A DNA stretch of 64,000 nt from positions 169,634-233,633 of the forward strand of contig JABLWZ010000008.1 of NCBI GenBank assembly GCA_013178275.1. The letters are read 5' to 3'. This stretch comes from Bacillota bacterium. GTDB taxonomy: Bacteria > Bacillota > Ch66 > Ch109. The first letter of the stretch is position 1. Each line of letters begins with the position of its first letter. Position numbers and translations under genes: made by a program. The notes under the pieces were generated by a model, which was given only the letters and a program-made list of their open reading frames with translations, had not been told where the DNA came from and made no database searches. Shown piece after piece: positions 41,453 through 50,833 of the stretch.

Positions 41453-43057
41453 TCAGCGCTGCAGCCTTCTGACCCACTCCTCCGAGAGGTAGGCCGGCGG
41501 TTTGAACCGCTTGGCCTGCAGCCTGGCTTCCGCGCTCACGGCTTTTTTGCCCATGAAAAGCCCCAGCGGGATTATCATGAAGAAGATCGAGGCGGCCAAC
41601 AGCATGGCGTCGTCTATCCCGGCGATGGCGGCCTCCCGCGCCAGTATCGAGCCCAGGGCGGCCTTGGCCGCGAAAAGCGCCTGGGCGGGTGGAACACCCA
41701 GTTGGGTCACCATCACCGCCTTCAGTCTGGCGATCGCGTCCAGGGCGGCGTACGAGGACCAGGTGAGGGTGTCCCCCAGCCGCACCTCGTGATAGGCCTG
41801 TCTCTGCATCATGACGTAGGTCGCCAGGGCGATGCCGAATGACCCCGAGATCTGGCGCAGCAGGTTGTTCAGGGCCGAGGCCCGGGAGGCCAGGTACCTG
41901 GGTATGGTCTTCATCCCCACGGTGGACATGGGCATCATGGCCAGACCCAGGCCCAGGGAACGCTTCACCAGCATCCACCGCAGTTCGTTCAGGTCACAGC
42001 TGTAGGAGAGGGTGTGAAGCTGGTAGCTGTAGTAACCCGCTGCGGCGAACCCCACGATGCACAGCGGCATGGCCCCGAATCTGTCCACCAGGCGGCCGCT
42101 GACGGGCATCATCAGGGCCGTTGCTATGGCGCTGGGCATGGTCAGCATCCCCGACTGCAGGGGGGTCAGTCCTCTGACCGACTGGACGTAGATCGGGATC
42201 AGGTAGATGACCGAGTACATGGCGATGTTGGACAGCGAGACGGCCATCAGGCTTACGAAGTAGGTCCGGTTCTTCAGCAGCCGCAGGTCGATCAGGGGCT
42301 GGGGGTTCTTCCACTCCCAGATTATAAACAGGACCAGCCCGAAGACCGAGTAGATGAGCAGGTCGACTATGAAGAGGGAGTTCCAGCCCTTTTCCTGGCC
42401 CTTGCTCAGGGCCAGCAGGAGGGTGAAGGCGGCCGACGAAATTAAGAGGAATCCCGGGAGGTCGAAACGGAGGCCCTTCCCGCGCGGGGTTTCCTCCAGG
42501 AGGAACATGGACAGGAATATGGTTGTCAGGCCGATAGGGATGTTGATGGTAAAGATCCACGGCCAGCCGAAGTTGACCACCAGGTAACCGCCCAGGGTCG
42601 GACCCAGGGCTGGCCCGCCCATGGCCGAGAGTCCCCAGACCCCCAGGGCCATGCCCATCTCCGAGCGCGGCACCATAATCCGGATCATGCTCATGCTGAC
42701 GGGTATCATCATACCGCCGCCCATAGCCTGAATCACCCGGAAGAAGACCAGGGCGCTGTTGCTCCAGGCTATCGAGCACAGGCCGGAGCCGAGGGTGAAT
42801 ACTCCCAGACAGAATATGTACATGAACTTGCTGCCGAAGCGGTCGATCAGGTACCCCGAGACCGGCACCGCCACCCCGCAGACCAGGAGGTAGGCGGTTA
42901 TCACCCACTCCACCTCGTCGGCCCCCACCGCGAAGGCGGACCTCAGGGTGGGGATGGCCACGTTGACGATGCTGCTGTCCAGGTAGGCCATGAAGCTTCC
43001 CAGTATCAGTATGGAGATGGCCGCCCAGGGCATGCGGAAGCCCTTCGCCTCAGCCAT
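41453..43057 (-). CDS. MFS multidrug exporter, DHA2 (EmrB/QacA) type
   Basis: A 534-aa transporter with about 14 membrane segments. DHA2 hallmarks are LGSFMAYLDSSIVNVAIPTL (motif with D and P), WVITAYLLVCGVAVPVSGYL and GPTLGGYLV. It exports drugs or metabolites using protons. The ATG at 43057 follows GGGGGTGA; a longer frame to 43108 is less likely. The PadR-like gene downstream is a likely regulator. Confidence 0.92.
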   Translation of the reverse strand: MAEAKGFRMPWAAISILILGSFMAYLDSSIVNVAIPTLRSAFAVGADEVEWVITAYLLVCGVAVPVSGYLIDRFGSKFMYIFCLGVFTLGSGLCSIAWSNSALVFFRVIQAMGGGMMIPVSMSMIRIMVPRSEMGMALGVWGLSAMGGPALGPTLGGYLVVNFGWPWIFTINIPIGLTTIFLSMFLLEETPRGKGLRFDLPGFLLISSAAFTLLLALSKGQEKGWNSLFIVDLLIYSVFGLVLFIIWEWKNPQPLIDLRLLKNRTYFVSLMAVSLSNIAMYSVIYLIPIYVQSVRGLTPLQSGMLTMPSAIATALMMPVSGRLVDRFGAMPLCIVGFAAAGYYSYQLHTLSYSCDLNELRWMLVKRSLGLGLAMMPMSTVGMKTIPRYLASRASALNNLLRQISGSFGIALATYVMMQRQAYHEVRLGDTLTWSSYAALDAIARLKAVMVTQLGVPPAQALFAAKAALGSILAREAAIAGIDDAMLLAASIFFMIIPLGLFMGKKAVSAEARLQAKRFKPPAYLSEEWVRRLQR

Positions 43058-43233
43058 AAACTCACCCCCCGGCGCGCGGCGCTCATCCCGGGCCGATAAC
43101 AGATTCACCCGCTGTAATACCCGCCCTATCTATTATAATTATACTATTATAATTTTAATATATCCGGCCGGGTTATTGCAATAGACTTGTTATGTGCCCG
43201 GTGCTGGAAAGTGATGGCCGGCGGGACGGCAAA

Positions 43234-43259
43234 GGGGCTGACCCTTCTGGGTCAGCCCC
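43234..43259. terminator. terminator of protease gene
   Basis: 11-bp stem GGGGCTGACCC / GGGTCAGCCCC with loop TTCT, 34 bp beyond the stop of the minus-strand protease gene. Confidence 0.8.
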
Positions 43260-43292
43260 TGGTTTTAGCTGCTACCGGTTTATTAATGATCG

Positions 43293-44942
43293 TTACTGTC
43301 GCGGTCCCTGATTGGGGTTATTCGGGGGCGGCCCCTGATTGGGGTTATAGGGGGGCGACCCCTGATTAGGGTTGTACGGAGGCGGCCCTTGATTAGGGTT
43401 GTACGGGGGCGGTCCCTGGTTGGGGTTGTACTGCGGCGGCGCCCCTGGCGGCTGCCCGTAGGGCATCTGGTACTGCTGCTGGGGATATTGATTCTTGGGA
43501 CCCGACTTCTTGCGTACAACTACCACCACCACGACCACGATCGCGATCACCGCGAGCACCCCGAGGCCGATCAGGGCAAAGAACATGAAATCGAAGGACT
43601 TGTCTTTACCCGCGGCGATGTTGGTGGTGCACTTCGAGATGTATCCCTGGACGTAGGGATAACCGGGGTTGATGTCATTGATCTCCTTGAACTTCTCCAA
43701 CGCCTTCTTGTACTTTTCCTGGTTGAAAAGCTTGAGGGCTTCGGTGTAGTTCTTGGTCAGTTCGCTCTGGGTGGGTTTGACGTTCAGTTCATTGAGGAAC
43801 TGGTTGGCGATGCTGATGGGAACCGCAAAGTTCATGCCCTGGACCTCCTGCCCGGTCCCAAAGTCGATACTGCCGAAGGTCACGATCCCGACAACCTCGC
43901 CCTTGTCGTTGAAGACCGGCCCGCCGCTGTTTCCATGCGTCGTGGGGGCGTCTATCTGCATGATGCTCCACCCTCCCGGCATCGTCTTGCGGGCGCTGAC
44001 GACCCCCTTGGTGAAGGTGGACTCCACCGAGTTGCTGGCGTCCGCGGCGAGCATCGGGTTGAAAGTCGCCGCGCCGGGATAACCCAGGGCATAGACGTTG
44101 TTGCCGGTGTTCATGCTGCTGTCGTCACCGAGGGTCACGGTGGGCAGGTCTTTTTTATCTATCTTGAGGATGGCCACGTCCTTGCCGGGTGCCGGCTCCC
44201 CGCGCTTCCTGACGTCGCAGGCGAACCCCTTTTGGACCGTCGTCACCCCCGGTATGGCCAGACCGATCCCGCAGGCACTGCTGGTCTGAACGTTGCTCAC
44301 CTGCATGTACCTGACGTAGAAGTCGATGTCAGCCTGCGCCAGAGCGTTTAATTCTTCTTTGGTGGGGGTATATACATTCTGCAACGCGGAGACAAATTCT
44401 TTGACATCCTGCTGTACCATGTCCTGCAGCGCAGTCTGCGCGATGTTCATCTTAAGTTCTTCCTCGGGGGTGTATACCACGTGGGCGTTGGTCACGATAT
44501 ACCCGTCAGGGGTTACGATGAAACCGGTGCCCATGGTCCCGATCTGGACATCCTTGGTTATCATCCCCCCGGTGGGTTCGATGTACGACAGGGGGTTCTT
44601 CAAAAACTCGGCTATAACGGCTTTGGTGATGGCCTGCTCGTTGTTCGCGACCACTCCGTTTATCACCTGTTGGGCCACGGTCATCTGTATCGTGTACATA
44701 CCCTCCTGCGATATCTGCACCTCCGGGACCCCTACCGTCGCCTTGTAAAGGGTCTCGATCATCACCACCCCGGGTTTATTCATTTCGGCTATCAGCTGGG
44801 TGTCTACCGCGGCTGGGTCAGCCGCCGATGATGCGTTAGGCAGGAAAAACTGACTGATAAAGAATAATGAAGCCAAACAGAGCAACAGCGCAGTCGAAAT
44901 CTTGGATGTCCTTTTTCTGGTAATAAACCTCATAAATTTCAT
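43293..44942 (-). CDS. membrane-anchored trypsin-like serine protease (S1C/HtrA-like)
   Basis: A 549-aa protein with a signal or anchor sequence at 17-40 and a trypsin-like domain with H154 (TNAHVV), D255 (KDVAILKID) and S339 (HGNSGGPVF). About 100 residues separate His and Asp, more than usual, forming a helical insertion. A TPR-like helical part (400-455), a strong membrane helix (about 470-492, LAVIAIVVVVVVVV) and a cytoplasmic or external tail of about ten-residue repeats (YNPNQGPPPYNPNQGPP) follow. No PDZ domain is seen. Likely handles misfolded or surface proteins. Confidence 0.88.
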   Translation of the reverse strand: MKFMRFITRKRTSKISTALLLCLASLFFISQFFLPNASSAADPAAVDTQLIAEMNKPGVVMIETLYKATVGVPEVQISQEGMYTIQMTVAQQVINGVVANNEQAITKAVIAEFLKNPLSYIEPTGGMITKDVQIGTMGTGFIVTPDGYIVTNAHVVYTPEEELKMNIAQTALQDMVQQDVKEFVSALQNVYTPTKEELNALAQADIDFYVRYMQVSNVQTSSACGIGLAIPGVTTVQKGFACDVRKRGEPAPGKDVAILKIDKKDLPTVTLGDDSSMNTGNNVYALGYPGAATFNPMLAADASNSVESTFTKGVVSARKTMPGGWSIMQIDAPTTHGNSGGPVFNDKGEVVGIVTFGSIDFGTGQEVQGMNFAVPISIANQFLNELNVKPTQSELTKNYTEALKLFNQEKYKKALEKFKEINDINPGYPYVQGYISKCTTNIAAGKDKSFDFMFFALIGLGVLAVIAIVVVVVVVVRKKSGPKNQYPQQQYQMPYGQPPGAPPQYNPNQGPPPYNPNQGPPPYNPNQGSPPYNPNQGPPPNNPNQGPRQ

Positions 44943-45313
44943 AAACCTCCTTTACCCAATAGATATACAGGATGAGGCCTCGTGCCGAAGCCGCTCCAGT
45001 GAAGAAGCCGTTAGTTATGCATCCGAAAAGCACCTCCGTCCACCGGGGGAACTAAAGACCGGACCGACTCAGCAGGTATTTTTCTGGTTGACGCGGAGTG
45101 TTGATTGCTGCCAGTCGAAAAACGCAGTTTGGTGTATAACCGAGTCATTCCAAGAATATCTAATCTTATTTTCTGCGAAACTTTTTAAATCCCTTCAAGG
45201 ATAAACATTTTATTCCACAAAAATTTCATAAATAATAACTGCTTGATTCTACCTGCCTCCGGTTATGAACCAGGATACATATTTAAATGGCTGTCCAGTT
45301 TAAACAACAATTT

Positions 45314-45341
45314 AAAAACGTTGACCTGCGTCAACGTTTTT
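45314..45341. terminator. strong terminator after the acyl-CoA operon
   Basis: 12-bp perfect stem AAAAACGTTGAC / GTCAACGTTTTT with a 4-nt loop. It lies 75 bp beyond the operon's last stop and works in both directions. The rest of 44943-45415 shows no gene. Confidence 0.88.
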
Positions 45342-45415
45342 ACAACCTTTTTAAGGAACGAGCCGGAGACACACCGGTTCAGGCCCCTGCCTTCAAGATC
45401 GACGTACATATAACA

Positions 45416-46570
45416 CTAAACCGGTGACCTGGAGTTGATTATTATGTTGGCCGCCAGCACCTTCAAAAGTGGGGCGGTCCCCTCGACCTGGGGGCCGATG
45501 ATGGCGTCATTCCAGAGCTGAGAAACCTTGTAGTCCCTCATGACACCGTATGACCCGTGAATCCCCATCGCTGTCCGGACTATATCGATCGCGGTCTCCG
45601 CCACGAATACCTTGGTCAGCGCCGCCTCCTTGGCCAGCTCGGTCGGGTCCTGCCGGTTGTCGGCCGCCCAGCCCAGGTGGCAGGCATACCAGCGGGCGGC
45701 GTTGTACTTCATGGCCATTTCGGCGATGGCGATCTGCACGTGCTGAAACTTGCTGGCGATGGGTTCTCCCCGATGGGTCTTTTCCCGGGCATAGGATACC
45801 GCTTCCTCGTATGCGGACCGGGAGGTGCCCAGGAACATACCGGCCAGCCCGATCTTGCCGTATATCATAGCGGTCTTCAACACCAGCATCCCGTCCCCGC
45901 TCCTGCCTACCACGTTGGCCGCGGGAATCCTCACGTTGTTCAAATAGACGTCGTAAAGCGGACCGCCGTGAGCGCCTATCTTCTCCCATGGTTTGGACAG
46001 CGAATAACCGTCGCAGAATTTATCGACCAGGAAGGCGGTCACGTTTCCGGTGCCGCTCTCCCTGGCTATCAGTACCATGGGACCGCTGTACCCGGAGTTG
46101 CTGATAAAGCGTTTGGTGCCGTTCAGGATGTATTCATCACCCTCCCGGGCGGCAGTCGTCGTGAGCTGTTTGGGGTCGGAACCGGTGCCCGGTTCGGTGA
46201 ACGCGAAGGAGAAGATCTTTTTCCCCTCGGCGCACTCCCGCAGGTGCCTCCGCTTCTGTTCCCCGGTCCCGAATATACTGATGACCGCCAGGCCCACGGT
46301 GTTTACCGAGATGATCATCCCGACCCCCAGCGAGGTCCGGCAGAGCTGTTCCAGGGCCAGGATATAGGTCAGGTATCCGGCGCTGCCCGAACTGTGCTCA
46401 TCGAGAAACGGGATGCCGAACATCCCGAGTTCGCCCAACTCTTTTAAAACCTCATCCGGGATCAGGTTTTCCCGGTCTATCTTATCCGCTATCGGCTGCA
46501 GCCTTCTCACGGCAAACTCCCGGGCGGCTTTTTGAATAAGTTCCTGCTCCTCTGACAGTTTGAAGTCCAT
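45416..46570 (-). CDS. acyl-CoA dehydrogenase
   Basis: A 384-aa flavoprotein with AFTEPGTGSDPKQLTTTA (FAD/substrate motif), NGTKRFISNSGYSGPMVLIAR and the C-terminal GPQVEGTAPLLKV carrying the catalytic glutamate. It introduces the alpha,beta double bond in an acyl-CoA and passes electrons to ETF. It is the last gene of the operon and starts 17 bp after the sigma-54 activator. Confidence 0.92.
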   Translation of the reverse strand: MDFKLSEEQELIQKAAREFAVRRLQPIADKIDRENLIPDEVLKELGELGMFGIPFLDEHSSGSAGYLTYILALEQLCRTSLGVGMIISVNTVGLAVISIFGTGEQKRRHLRECAEGKKIFSFAFTEPGTGSDPKQLTTTAAREGDEYILNGTKRFISNSGYSGPMVLIARESGTGNVTAFLVDKFCDGYSLSKPWEKIGAHGGPLYDVYLNNVRIPAANVVGRSGDGMLVLKTAMIYGKIGLAGMFLGTSRSAYEEAVSYAREKTHRGEPIASKFQHVQIAIAEMAMKYNAARWYACHLGWAADNRQDPTELAKEAALTKVFVAETAIDIVRTAMGIHGSYGVMRDYKVSQLWNDAIIGPQVEGTAPLLKVLAANIIINSRSPV

Positions 46571-46587
46571 CCTCTCTCCCTCCTCCC

Positions 46588-48345
46588 CTACAGGTCGTAT
46601 TTTTTCAGTTTCTCATAGAGGGTCGAACGGGCAACCCCCAGCATCACGGCTGCCCGGCGTTTGTTCCCCGACGTAAGCTCGAGCAGGCGCCTGATCTTTT
46701 CCTTCTCCTCGAGACCTTCCCCGGGCGGCTGGGCGGCAGATGTTCGAACGCAGCTCCTCCATACCCCCGGCTCCTTTCGGTCTATCCTTCCTTTCCCGAC
46801 TCTTTCGACGCGCTTCAGGAAGGCATGGGGGAGGGAACTGGGAGTAATCACGCCCTGGCTGGAGAAACACACCGCGCCCTCGATGACGTTGGACAGCTCC
46901 CGGATGTTGCCCGGCCACCAGTAACTGTCGAACACCTCCATAGCCTCCGGGGAAACGCTGACCTCTCGGCCGTACTTCCAGGAATGCACCCTGGCAAAGT
47001 GCTCCACCAGCTGCTGCAGGTCCTCCATCCGATACCGCAGGGGAGGAACGTCCACCCTGATGACATCGAGCCGGTAATAGAGGTCTTCCCGAAAACTCCC
47101 GACCCTGACCATTTCACCCAGGTCCCGGTTGGTGGCCGCTACGACCCGCACGTTGACCTGGGTGACCCTGACCTGGCCCACCTTTTCGATCTCACCCTCC
47201 TGCAGGGCGCGCAGCAGCTTCGCCTGCATGTTCAGCTTCATGTCCCCGATCTCGTCGAGAAACAGCGTACCGCCATCGGCCATCTCGAACTTGCCGGGTT
47301 TCCCCCCTTTCCGCGCCCCGGTGAATGCCCCCTCCTCGTAACCGAAGAGTTCGGATTCCAGGAGTGCGTCGGGGATGCTGGCGCAGTTCACGCAGATAAA
47401 AGGTTTTCCTGACCGGCGGCTGGCGGAGTGGATGGCGTGGGCAAAAAGTTCCTTGCCGGTTCCGGTCTCACCCAGGAGCATCACCGGCGCCTCCGACCGG
47501 GCAGCCTGACGGGCGGTCTCTATCGTTCTCCGGATGGCCGGGCTCCCACCGATGATGTCCCCGAAACTGAAGTTCCCCACGCTGTTTATTCCGTTACCGG
47601 CTCCTGTACCCTTCTTCTTGATGCTGGCGTAATAGTTTTGCATCCGCTTGACGAAACCTTCCGCCTCGGCCAGGTTCTTGAAGACGCTGCGGCAGATGGC
47701 CCCCGCATGCTTCCCGTTGATGGTCAGGGGAACGACCACCACCGGGATATGCACCCCGTTTACATACAGCAGGTTTCCCATCTCGGGTATCCCGGTCCGG
47801 GCCACCTTTCCCATCAGGCATTCCGCCCTTATCTCCCGCATCGGCATCCCCAGCACCTTTCGGCACTCGATCCCCAGGGCCTTTTCCCCTCCCTCGCTGA
47901 TGAAAAGCACCCGCCCCTCACGGTCGACCGCCGCGATTCCCTCGAATGAGCCGTTGATAATGCTTTTGAGCAGCTCGATCTGCTGGTAGGCGTCCCTGAG
48001 TTCCAGCACCGCGTTCTGTGACGGTTCGATCTCTTCCCAGACCATGGCCCGGATTTCGCTGCCGGTCTGAAGCGGCACCTCTTTGATCCGGATTTTTCTT
48101 TCCTGCAGGGCAAGGTCACAGCTTTTTTTCCCGGTCTCCCACAGCCTGGCGATTCTTTCCCGGTCAGGCTCCGGCAGGACATCCTGCCACCTCCTGCCCT
48201 CGGCCTGCCCGGGTTCCAGGTTGATAAACCTGCTCACCACCGCGTTGGCGAGGATTATCTCATCCTGCCGGTTCAGCAGCAAAAGCCCGCAGCCGACACT
48301 CTCGGCAACCGCCGTGACGGCCGCACAGATATCATCCCCGTCCAT
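46588..48345 (-). CDS. sigma-54-dependent activator with PAS domain(s)
   Basis: A 585-aa enhancer-binding protein. An N-terminal sensor region has two PAS-like parts (about 1-90, GCGLLLLNRQDEIILANAV; about 118-230, INGSFEGIAAVDREGRVLF). The AAA+ domain follows with Walker A GETGTGKE, the GAFTGA loop (EGAFTGARKGGKPG) that contacts sigma-54, and Walker B TLFLDEIGDM. A Fis-type HTH ends the protein (NKRRAAVMLGVARSTLYEKLKKY). The ATG at 48345 is preferred over GTG 48354. It is encoded inside the operon it probably activates. Confidence 0.93.
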   Translation of the reverse strand: MDGDDICAAVTAVAESVGCGLLLLNRQDEIILANAVVSRFINLEPGQAEGRRWQDVLPEPDRERIARLWETGKKSCDLALQERKIRIKEVPLQTGSEIRAMVWEEIEPSQNAVLELRDAYQQIELLKSIINGSFEGIAAVDREGRVLFISEGGEKALGIECRKVLGMPMREIRAECLMGKVARTGIPEMGNLLYVNGVHIPVVVVPLTINGKHAGAICRSVFKNLAEAEGFVKRMQNYYASIKKKGTGAGNGINSVGNFSFGDIIGGSPAIRRTIETARQAARSEAPVMLLGETGTGKELFAHAIHSASRRSGKPFICVNCASIPDALLESELFGYEEGAFTGARKGGKPGKFEMADGGTLFLDEIGDMKLNMQAKLLRALQEGEIEKVGQVRVTQVNVRVVAATNRDLGEMVRVGSFREDLYYRLDVIRVDVPPLRYRMEDLQQLVEHFARVHSWKYGREVSVSPEAMEVFDSYWWPGNIRELSNVIEGAVCFSSQGVITPSSLPHAFLKRVERVGKGRIDRKEPGVWRSCVRTSAAQPPGEGLEEKEKIRRLLELTSGNKRRAAVMLGVARSTLYEKLKKYDL

Positions 48346-48382
48346 TCCCCCCACCTCTCTTTTCCGAAAGGTCGGACCAGCT

Positions 48383-49309
48383 TTAGTTTATGGCCTTGAC
48401 CCGTTCCCGGCCTTTTAAGCCGAGTACCTGCCGCGCCTCGTCCGGGGTGGCGATATCCAATCCGATAGCCCGGACCACGGCAGCTATCTTCTCCACCTGG
48501 TCGGCATTGCTGCGGGCCATCACCCCTCTGCCGGCGTACAGGGAGTCCTCCATCCCCACCCGGACATTTCCTCCCATGGCCAGGGCCGCGCTGCCTATCA
48601 TCAGCTGGTTTCTCCCCGCCACCGCGACCGACCACTGGTAGTCGCCGATGGCCCTATCCGCGCTCTGTTTTAAAAAGACCAGGTTATCCACGCTCGCCGG
48701 TATCCCGCCGAGTATCCCCATGACGAACTGTATATAGACCGGCTTTTTCAGGTAACCAGCCTGGATCAGCCAGGCGACGTTGTTTATCATCCCGGCGTCG
48801 TAAATCTCCAGCTCGGGTTTGGTCCCACGCTCCGCGAATATCTCGCAGTACTGGCGCAGGGTCTTGAAGGTGTTGGGAAAGATGAAGTCCTCACTCGCCT
48901 CCAGGTAGGCCTTTTCCCAGGAAAATTTAAACTCCTTGATCCTTTCCGCCAGCGGGAACAGGGCGAAGTTCAAGGAACCCGCGTTGCACGACGCCAGCTC
49001 CGGTTCGAACTCCGAAACCACCGCCACCCTCTGCTCGATGGTCATCCCCAGCCCCCCGCCGGTGGTCAGGCAGAGGATGATATCGCTCCGGGGAACCACC
49101 TCCGAGAGCACCTCGCGAAACAGCTCGAGGTCGGGTGAGGGCCGGCCGGTCTCGGGATCGCGTACGTGGATGTGGGCGACGGCCGCCCCGGCTTCCCTGG
49201 CCCGGAGGATCTCGTCGATGATCTGTCTCGGGGTGATCGGCAGATGCGGGGACATGGTAGGGGTATGAATGCTGCCGGTGATCGCGGCGGTAATGATGGC
49301 CTTGGACAT
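48383..49309 (-). CDS. beta-keto acid cleavage enzyme (Kce/BKACE, DUF849)
   Basis: A 308-aa TIM-barrel enzyme with zinc ligands in AAVAHIHVRDPETGRPS and the GMEDSLYAGRG motif near the end. The family condenses a beta-keto acid with acetyl-CoA to give acetoacetate and a shortened acyl-CoA; Kce does this in lysine fermentation. Here it sits among CoA-transferase and acyl-CoA genes, so it may process a branched or aromatic beta-keto acid. The ATG at 49309 follows GGAGGTGAG. A hairpin GGCGGCT/AGCCGCC lies upstream at about 49358-49381. Confidence 0.9.
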   Translation of the reverse strand: MSKAIITAAITGSIHTPTMSPHLPITPRQIIDEILRAREAGAAVAHIHVRDPETGRPSPDLELFREVLSEVVPRSDIILCLTTGGGLGMTIEQRVAVVSEFEPELASCNAGSLNFALFPLAERIKEFKFSWEKAYLEASEDFIFPNTFKTLRQYCEIFAERGTKPELEIYDAGMINNVAWLIQAGYLKKPVYIQFVMGILGGIPASVDNLVFLKQSADRAIGDYQWSVAVAGRNQLMIGSAALAMGGNVRVGMEDSLYAGRGVMARSNADQVEKIAAVVRAIGLDIATPDEARQVLGLKGRERVKAIN

Positions 49310-49445
49310 GCTTCTCACCTCCATAAAATGTATTACCCGGCTTTTGGTTTTAGGCCGGCGGCTGCCGCATCGAGCCGCCGCCAGCCTTTCAGGGGTGGTT
49401 CATCCAGTCCGCCAGCCCGCCTTCCACAAAGCCTCCCCTTTTATC

Positions 49446-50810
49446 CTAGCGGAACAGCTTCCTCTCCTTGGCGGCCCTCACCAGCTCATCCTGGAACCGG
49501 GGGTGCGCTATCTCGATAAGGGCCTCGGCCCGCTTCTCGAAGGGCATCCCGTCCAGCGGCCCGGCTATTCCGAACTCGGTGGCCACGTAGTCGACATGGC
49601 AGGCCAGCGTGCCCACCAGCGAACCGGGGGTCAGGTAAGGGACGATGCGGCTGGTCAGTTCGCCCTGGCTGTCCCTGGCCGTGGCCTGCATGGCGATGAT
49701 GAAGCGGCCCAGCTTGGAGATCTTGCAGCCCATGGCGAAATCCGACTGGCCGCCAAACCCCGAGAGCATGTGGTTTCCGATGCTCATCGAGGCCACCTGG
49801 GAGGTGAGATCCACTTCTATCCCCCCGTTGATTCCCACCATCCGCTCCTCACTGCCGATGACCGCCGGGTTGTTGGTGATCTCGTTGGTCTGGAAACCCA
49901 CCAGCGGGTTGTCGCGGACAAAGTCGTACAGTTCCCCCACCGGGCCCATGAAGTTGCAGGTTATCTCGCCGGGGCGGAAGCTCTTGAAGCGGTTGGTGCA
50001 GATCCCCTTTTCCACCCACTTCGGCGCCCCGGTCGGCAGCATCTCGGTGAAGATGCCGATGTCCTTGAGGTCGGCGTCGACGATCAGGTCGGAGATGATC
50101 ATCGGTATGGCCCCGATGCCTATCTGGATGCTGTCGCGGTCTCTGAGCAGGGATACCACGTTCTGGGCGATCCGCCGATGGGAATCGCTGACCGGCGGCG
50201 GCGGCGCTGCCGGCAGGGGGGTCGAGTTCTCCACGATGTGAGTGAACTTCGAGATGTGGACCCGGGTATTGCCCCGCACCGGGACATACTGGTCGTTGAC
50301 CTCGGCGATCACCGTCCGGGCGCCGCCCATGGGACCCTGGGAGGTCATTCTCCCCTCGACCAGGGTCCGGGTGAACATCAGGTCAGGGCCCAGGTTCACG
50401 AATCCATCGTCGTCCGGCGGGGTGACCATCAGGGAGGTAACCGTTGGACGGCGGTAAACGCTGAACATCTTCGATGAGCTGAAGACTGATATCGGGGCAT
50501 ACGGCCCGTATCCGTTCTCGGCCGGGAATCGGGCCCGCAGCGGCCTCGTGCTGACGAAAGCGGTGGTCACGTTAAATGAACCGCTGTATTCGGGTTTAAA
50601 TATCTTGTAAGGCCGGACTATCAGGTTGGCCAGGAACTCGACATCCGAGACCTCATCCTTGCGGTCGGCTATCGCGTCCATAATGAGGTTGCTGGGCTGT
50701 CCCAGGCAGATGGGCAGCACGATCAGGTCACCGCTTCTGACCGCCTTCGCCGCCTCTGCGGCCGAACAGAGCTTCCGGCGGTACTCGTCCTTCCATTCGG
50801 ACGTCCACAT
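49446..50810 (-). CDS. acetyl-CoA hydrolase/CoA-transferase (4-hydroxybutyrate CoA-transferase-like)
   Basis: A 454-aa class I CoA-transferase of the Cat1/AbfT type, with IGIGAIPMIISDLI, the catalytic glutamate in IGIFTEMLPTGAPKW, VGINGGIEVDLTSQVAS and SGFGGQSDFAMG. It activates a carboxylic acid by exchange with acetyl-CoA. The ATG at 50810 has AGAGGTGA. Its place in the operon suggests it makes the first CoA ester or releases the final acid. Confidence 0.9.
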   Translation of the reverse strand: MWTSEWKDEYRRKLCSAAEAAKAVRSGDLIVLPICLGQPSNLIMDAIADRKDEVSDVEFLANLIVRPYKIFKPEYSGSFNVTTAFVSTRPLRARFPAENGYGPYAPISVFSSSKMFSVYRRPTVTSLMVTPPDDDGFVNLGPDLMFTRTLVEGRMTSQGPMGGARTVIAEVNDQYVPVRGNTRVHISKFTHIVENSTPLPAAPPPPVSDSHRRIAQNVVSLLRDRDSIQIGIGAIPMIISDLIVDADLKDIGIFTEMLPTGAPKWVEKGICTNRFKSFRPGEITCNFMGPVGELYDFVRDNPLVGFQTNEITNNPAVIGSEERMVGINGGIEVDLTSQVASMSIGNHMLSGFGGQSDFAMGCKISKLGRFIIAMQATARDSQGELTSRIVPYLTPGSLVGTLACHVDYVATEFGIAGPLDGMPFEKRAEALIEIAHPRFQDELVRAAKERKLFR

Positions 50811-50833
50811 TAGACTCACCTCTTTTCTAGGAA

